Assembly: GCA_945787595.1 (NCBI GenBank)
Contig: CALZJV010000572.1
Location: 1-15,083 of the forward strand
Length of the DNA: 15,083 bases
Direction of reading: 5' to 3'
Origin: an uncultured Desulfobacterales bacterium
GTDB lineage: Bacteria; Desulfobacterota; Desulfobacteria; Desulfobacterales; JAFDCJ01
Shown here: in pieces, positions 13,560 through 15,083 of the stretch
Numbering within the stretch: position 1 is the stretch's first letter
Layout: every line of letters begins with the position of its first letter
Made by a program: the position numbers and the translations under genes
Notes under the pieces: generated by a model
What the model was told of the DNA's origin: nothing
What the model saw: the letters and a program-made list of their open reading frames with translations, nothing else
Databases searched by the model: none

Positions 13560-13796
13560 CTACAGATTCCGCAACGGCTTAAAAAGATATTCCAGACCGT
13601 TTACTTTAATCTCATAAACCATGCGCAACATATCGCCCAGTTGTCCGGTCGGAAATCCCTTTTGGGCAAACCAAACCACATAAGGCTCAGGTAAGTCGAT
13701 CAAACGCCTTTCCTTATACTTGCCAAACGGCATCCGCATCTTGGCCAATTTTAGCAAGACCGCCGTATCCGGTATGCATTCATTTTCTTCGTTCAT
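13560..13796 (-). CDS. DUF3820 family protein
   Basis: A 78-residue protein starting at ATG 13796 with AGGA five bases upstream. MPFGKYKERRLIDLPEPYVV (residues 22-41) and WFAQKGFPTGQLGDML to VYEIKVNGLEYLFKPL cover the whole DUF3820 domain (Pfam 'putative quorum-sensing-regulated virulence factor'). The name comes from a Pseudomonas regulon; the molecular function is unknown and the domain is widespread outside pathogens. It lies 13 bases after the zinc-ribbon gene in the same direction, so the two are almost certainly an operon. Confidence 0.9.
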   Translation of the reverse strand: MNEENECIPDTAVLLKLAKMRMPFGKYKERRLIDLPEPYVVWFAQKGFPTGQLGDMLRMVYEIKVNGLEYLFKPLRNL

Positions 13797-13809
13797 TTAA
13801 TCCTGTCAA

Positions 13810-14052
13810 TTAACTTTCTATGATCACACCGCATTCTTCGCACCGGTATTGTGCCGTGCCGGGTTTTTCAGCATCCATCGCATCAAAATCATAGCGTTTC
13901 TCGTTATGTATCTCATAGCATTCCGGGCAGAAGCTGTCCCCCAGTTCTGCGGATGTGATGGTTAAGTGACAGTGCCGGCACTGCAGCCGACTTTTCTTTT
14001 CGGGTAATAATACGAGTGTATCGTGGCTACAGGAAGTCATTTCAGGTGTCAT
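13810..14052 (-). CDS. Small zinc-ribbon protein
   Basis: An 80-residue protein from ATG 14052; an alternative in-frame ATG at 14040 would remove four residues, and neither has a strong ribosome site. Three CxxC knuckles (Cys25/28 in CRHCH, Cys42/45 in CPECYE, Cys71/74 in CEECG) plus Cys8 with His10 point to two zinc sites of the rubredoxin-knuckle type. It has no signal sequence or enzyme motif. It is the first gene of a two-gene operon with the DUF3820 gene. Such ribbons commonly mediate nucleic-acid or protein contacts. The specific role is unknown. Confidence 0.75.
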   Translation of the reverse strand: MTPEMTSCSHDTLVLLPEKKSRLQCRHCHLTITSAELGDSFCPECYEIHNEKRYDFDAMDAEKPGTAQYRCEECGVIIES

Positions 14053-14605
14053 CCGTTTATTTCTGCCGGAATATATTTTGAGATCTCAGATTCATTACAA
14101 AGTAGCAGCAAATAACCATGCGAGTAAAGGTTCTGCCTCTGTCGTATCCCCAATGATCAAAAGTCCAGCAGGTACTAATAAGTTTATTATTTTGACATGG
14201 TTGGCGTATGAGCAAATGCGTATTTGGACTGTCCGATTTTACCACCCGCTGCGCTCGAGGCACAGAGGCCACAGAGGCGTATTATTATTTTCCTTTGCCG
14301 GGAGACGACGGCAAAGGAAAAACAACTGCCGATAGTTGGCAAATAGGGAAACGCGCTAAGCTGGCTGCCCGCAGAGCTGAGACATTTGTCGGACCGTCGT
14401 CTCCCGGTCCGGCAAAAAACAACTTCTCTGTGTGCTCCCACCGGGGCGTAGGCCTTTCTGAGCTGTAGGCTATACAAGCCGGAAGCCTATGGGCCGGAGG
14501 CCATGTCTCTGTGGTGAATATATTTTTGAAACTACACCAGATCCATGTCTAATTAATTATTGTCTCCTTAGTACGTCAACTCAGCCATCAACGTCCCCGA
14601 GTCAC
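14053..14605. other. Gene-free, palindrome-rich spacer
   Basis: No convincing coding frame is present. CACAGAGG words at 14260-14275 and their inverse CTCTGTGG near 14505-14515 bound a block of about 260 bases full of inverted repeats. The main nested pairs are listed separately. The remainder (14053-14250 and 14516-14605) is unstructured to my reading. Confidence 0.5.
14288..14407. repeat. Nested, mutually exclusive inverted repeats
   Basis: TTTTCCTTTGCCG (14288-14300) pairs perfectly with CGGCAAAGGAAAA (14309-14321), a 13-bp stem with an eight-base loop. The top of that hairpin, CCGGGAGACGACGG (14298-14311), is also a perfect inverse of CCGTCGTCTCCCGG (14394-14407). The two pairings share bases and cannot both form. 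No T-tract follows the short hairpin on either strand. Confidence 0.65.
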
Positions 14606-15083
14606 CTATCCAAAAAAACGATGATGGTTGGCATGGACATGATCGCCGATTCGTTGAACCCGTTTAAGCTCATCGCTTGACAGTGGGCCAAGCTGTAAGG
14701 CTTTAAGAGCTTGACGCATCTCTTCTATGTTCTTGGGTCCTGACATACAGACATCCACGGCTTGATGTGACATGACAAAACGGTAGCAATCCGTTCCGCT
14801 GAGCGGTGTTTCTCCGGTCGGCATTTTGCCTGGATTGAGCAGATCGCCCCAACGGGTTGCCGTTTAGGTCACGATGCCGGGACTATCATTGGCAGGCAGC
14901 CGGTTGAAAACATCAGTTTCAGCACCCCGGTGGGCAGCGTTGTAACGCACATGAAACAAGTCAAATCGCAAATCGTCCGCCAATTGTGCAAACATGGGGC
15001 GCTGGTGACCCGATACCGCCAGAAACCGAAACATGCCTTGGTCGCGCAAGGCAAGCGCCCGGTCTAAGATGCGGTTTGACTTG
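14606..15083 (-). pseudogene. Aldo/keto reductase, C-terminal part with in-frame stop
   Basis: The minus strand from the window edge reads RALALRDQGMFRFLAVSGHQ and RFDLFHVRYNAAHRGAE, then DVFNRLPANDSPGIVT. A TAA stop follows (14864-14866). The same frame then continues as TATRWGDLLNPGKMP and TDCYRFVMSHQAVDVCMSGP to KALQLGPLSSDELKRVQ and a normal stop at 14606. The whole is the C-terminal half of an AKR TIM barrel (NADPH-dependent carbonyl reduction) of the type often fused to ferredoxin modules. The stop replaces what is probably a tyrosine codon (TAY to TAA), so one base change explains it. The start is outside the window. Confidence 0.8.

Overview
The window looks like an accessory, repeat-rich stretch of a chromosome from an anaerobic, probably Desulfobacterota-like (Desulfobacterales-type) bacterium. 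This is an inference. It rests on the mix of families (XdhC/CoxI pair, DUF364 protein, Fe-S-type aldo/keto reductase, thiol-redox fusion) and on many dispersed palindromes and REP-associated (RAYT) transposase remnants. No rRNA, tRNA, phage or CRISPR locus was seen, and no marker gene fixes the taxonomy.

Layout. 1-393 is the end of a SAM methyltransferase, followed by a hairpin terminator. 706-3000 is a divergent pair: an exported four-cysteine protein of unknown function (minus) and a complete three-domain multicopper oxidase (plus). 3042-3291 is a 250-bp element with 17-bp perfect inverted ends. 3314-4150 is lgt. 4820-5901 holds two overlapping XdhC/CoxI-family genes without any molybdenum hydroxylase beside them. 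6346-6886 is a compact two-gene module (ribbon-helix-helix protein plus short coiled-coil protein) with a near-consensus promoter overlapped by a 12-bp tandem repeat. 7118-8010 holds decayed DNA: a TetR/receiver chimera and an internally deleted RAYT. 8127-8945 is a DUF364 protein.

9052-10700 contains a HAD-phosphatase relic, a perfect FNR-like palindrome, a three-domain redox protein (unknown domain + CxxC thioredoxin-like + cupin), an 85-nt hairpin, a 120-bp inverted-repeat unit and a cysteine-rich small protein. 10717-11604 holds an orphan khpA gene flanked by two almost identical 111-bp copies of a RAYT 5' end, both truncated at the same point. Between khpA and the right copy lies a promoter-to-terminator unit that looks like an unannotated small RNA on the minus strand.

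11794-14052 contains a small hypothetical gene, an MFS transporter split by a homopolymer frameshift, and a two-gene operon (DUF3820 + zinc ribbon). 14053-14605 is palindromic repeat DNA. 14606-15083 is the end of an aldo/keto reductase carrying an in-frame stop.

Functionally the intact genes are cell-envelope (lgt, multicopper oxidase), molybdo-enzyme maturation (xdhC pair), thiol redox and RNA binding (khpA). They do not form one pathway. The most promising undescribed items are the RHH/coiled-coil module (6346-6886), the small-RNA candidate (11371-11489) and the co-truncated RAYT fragments.
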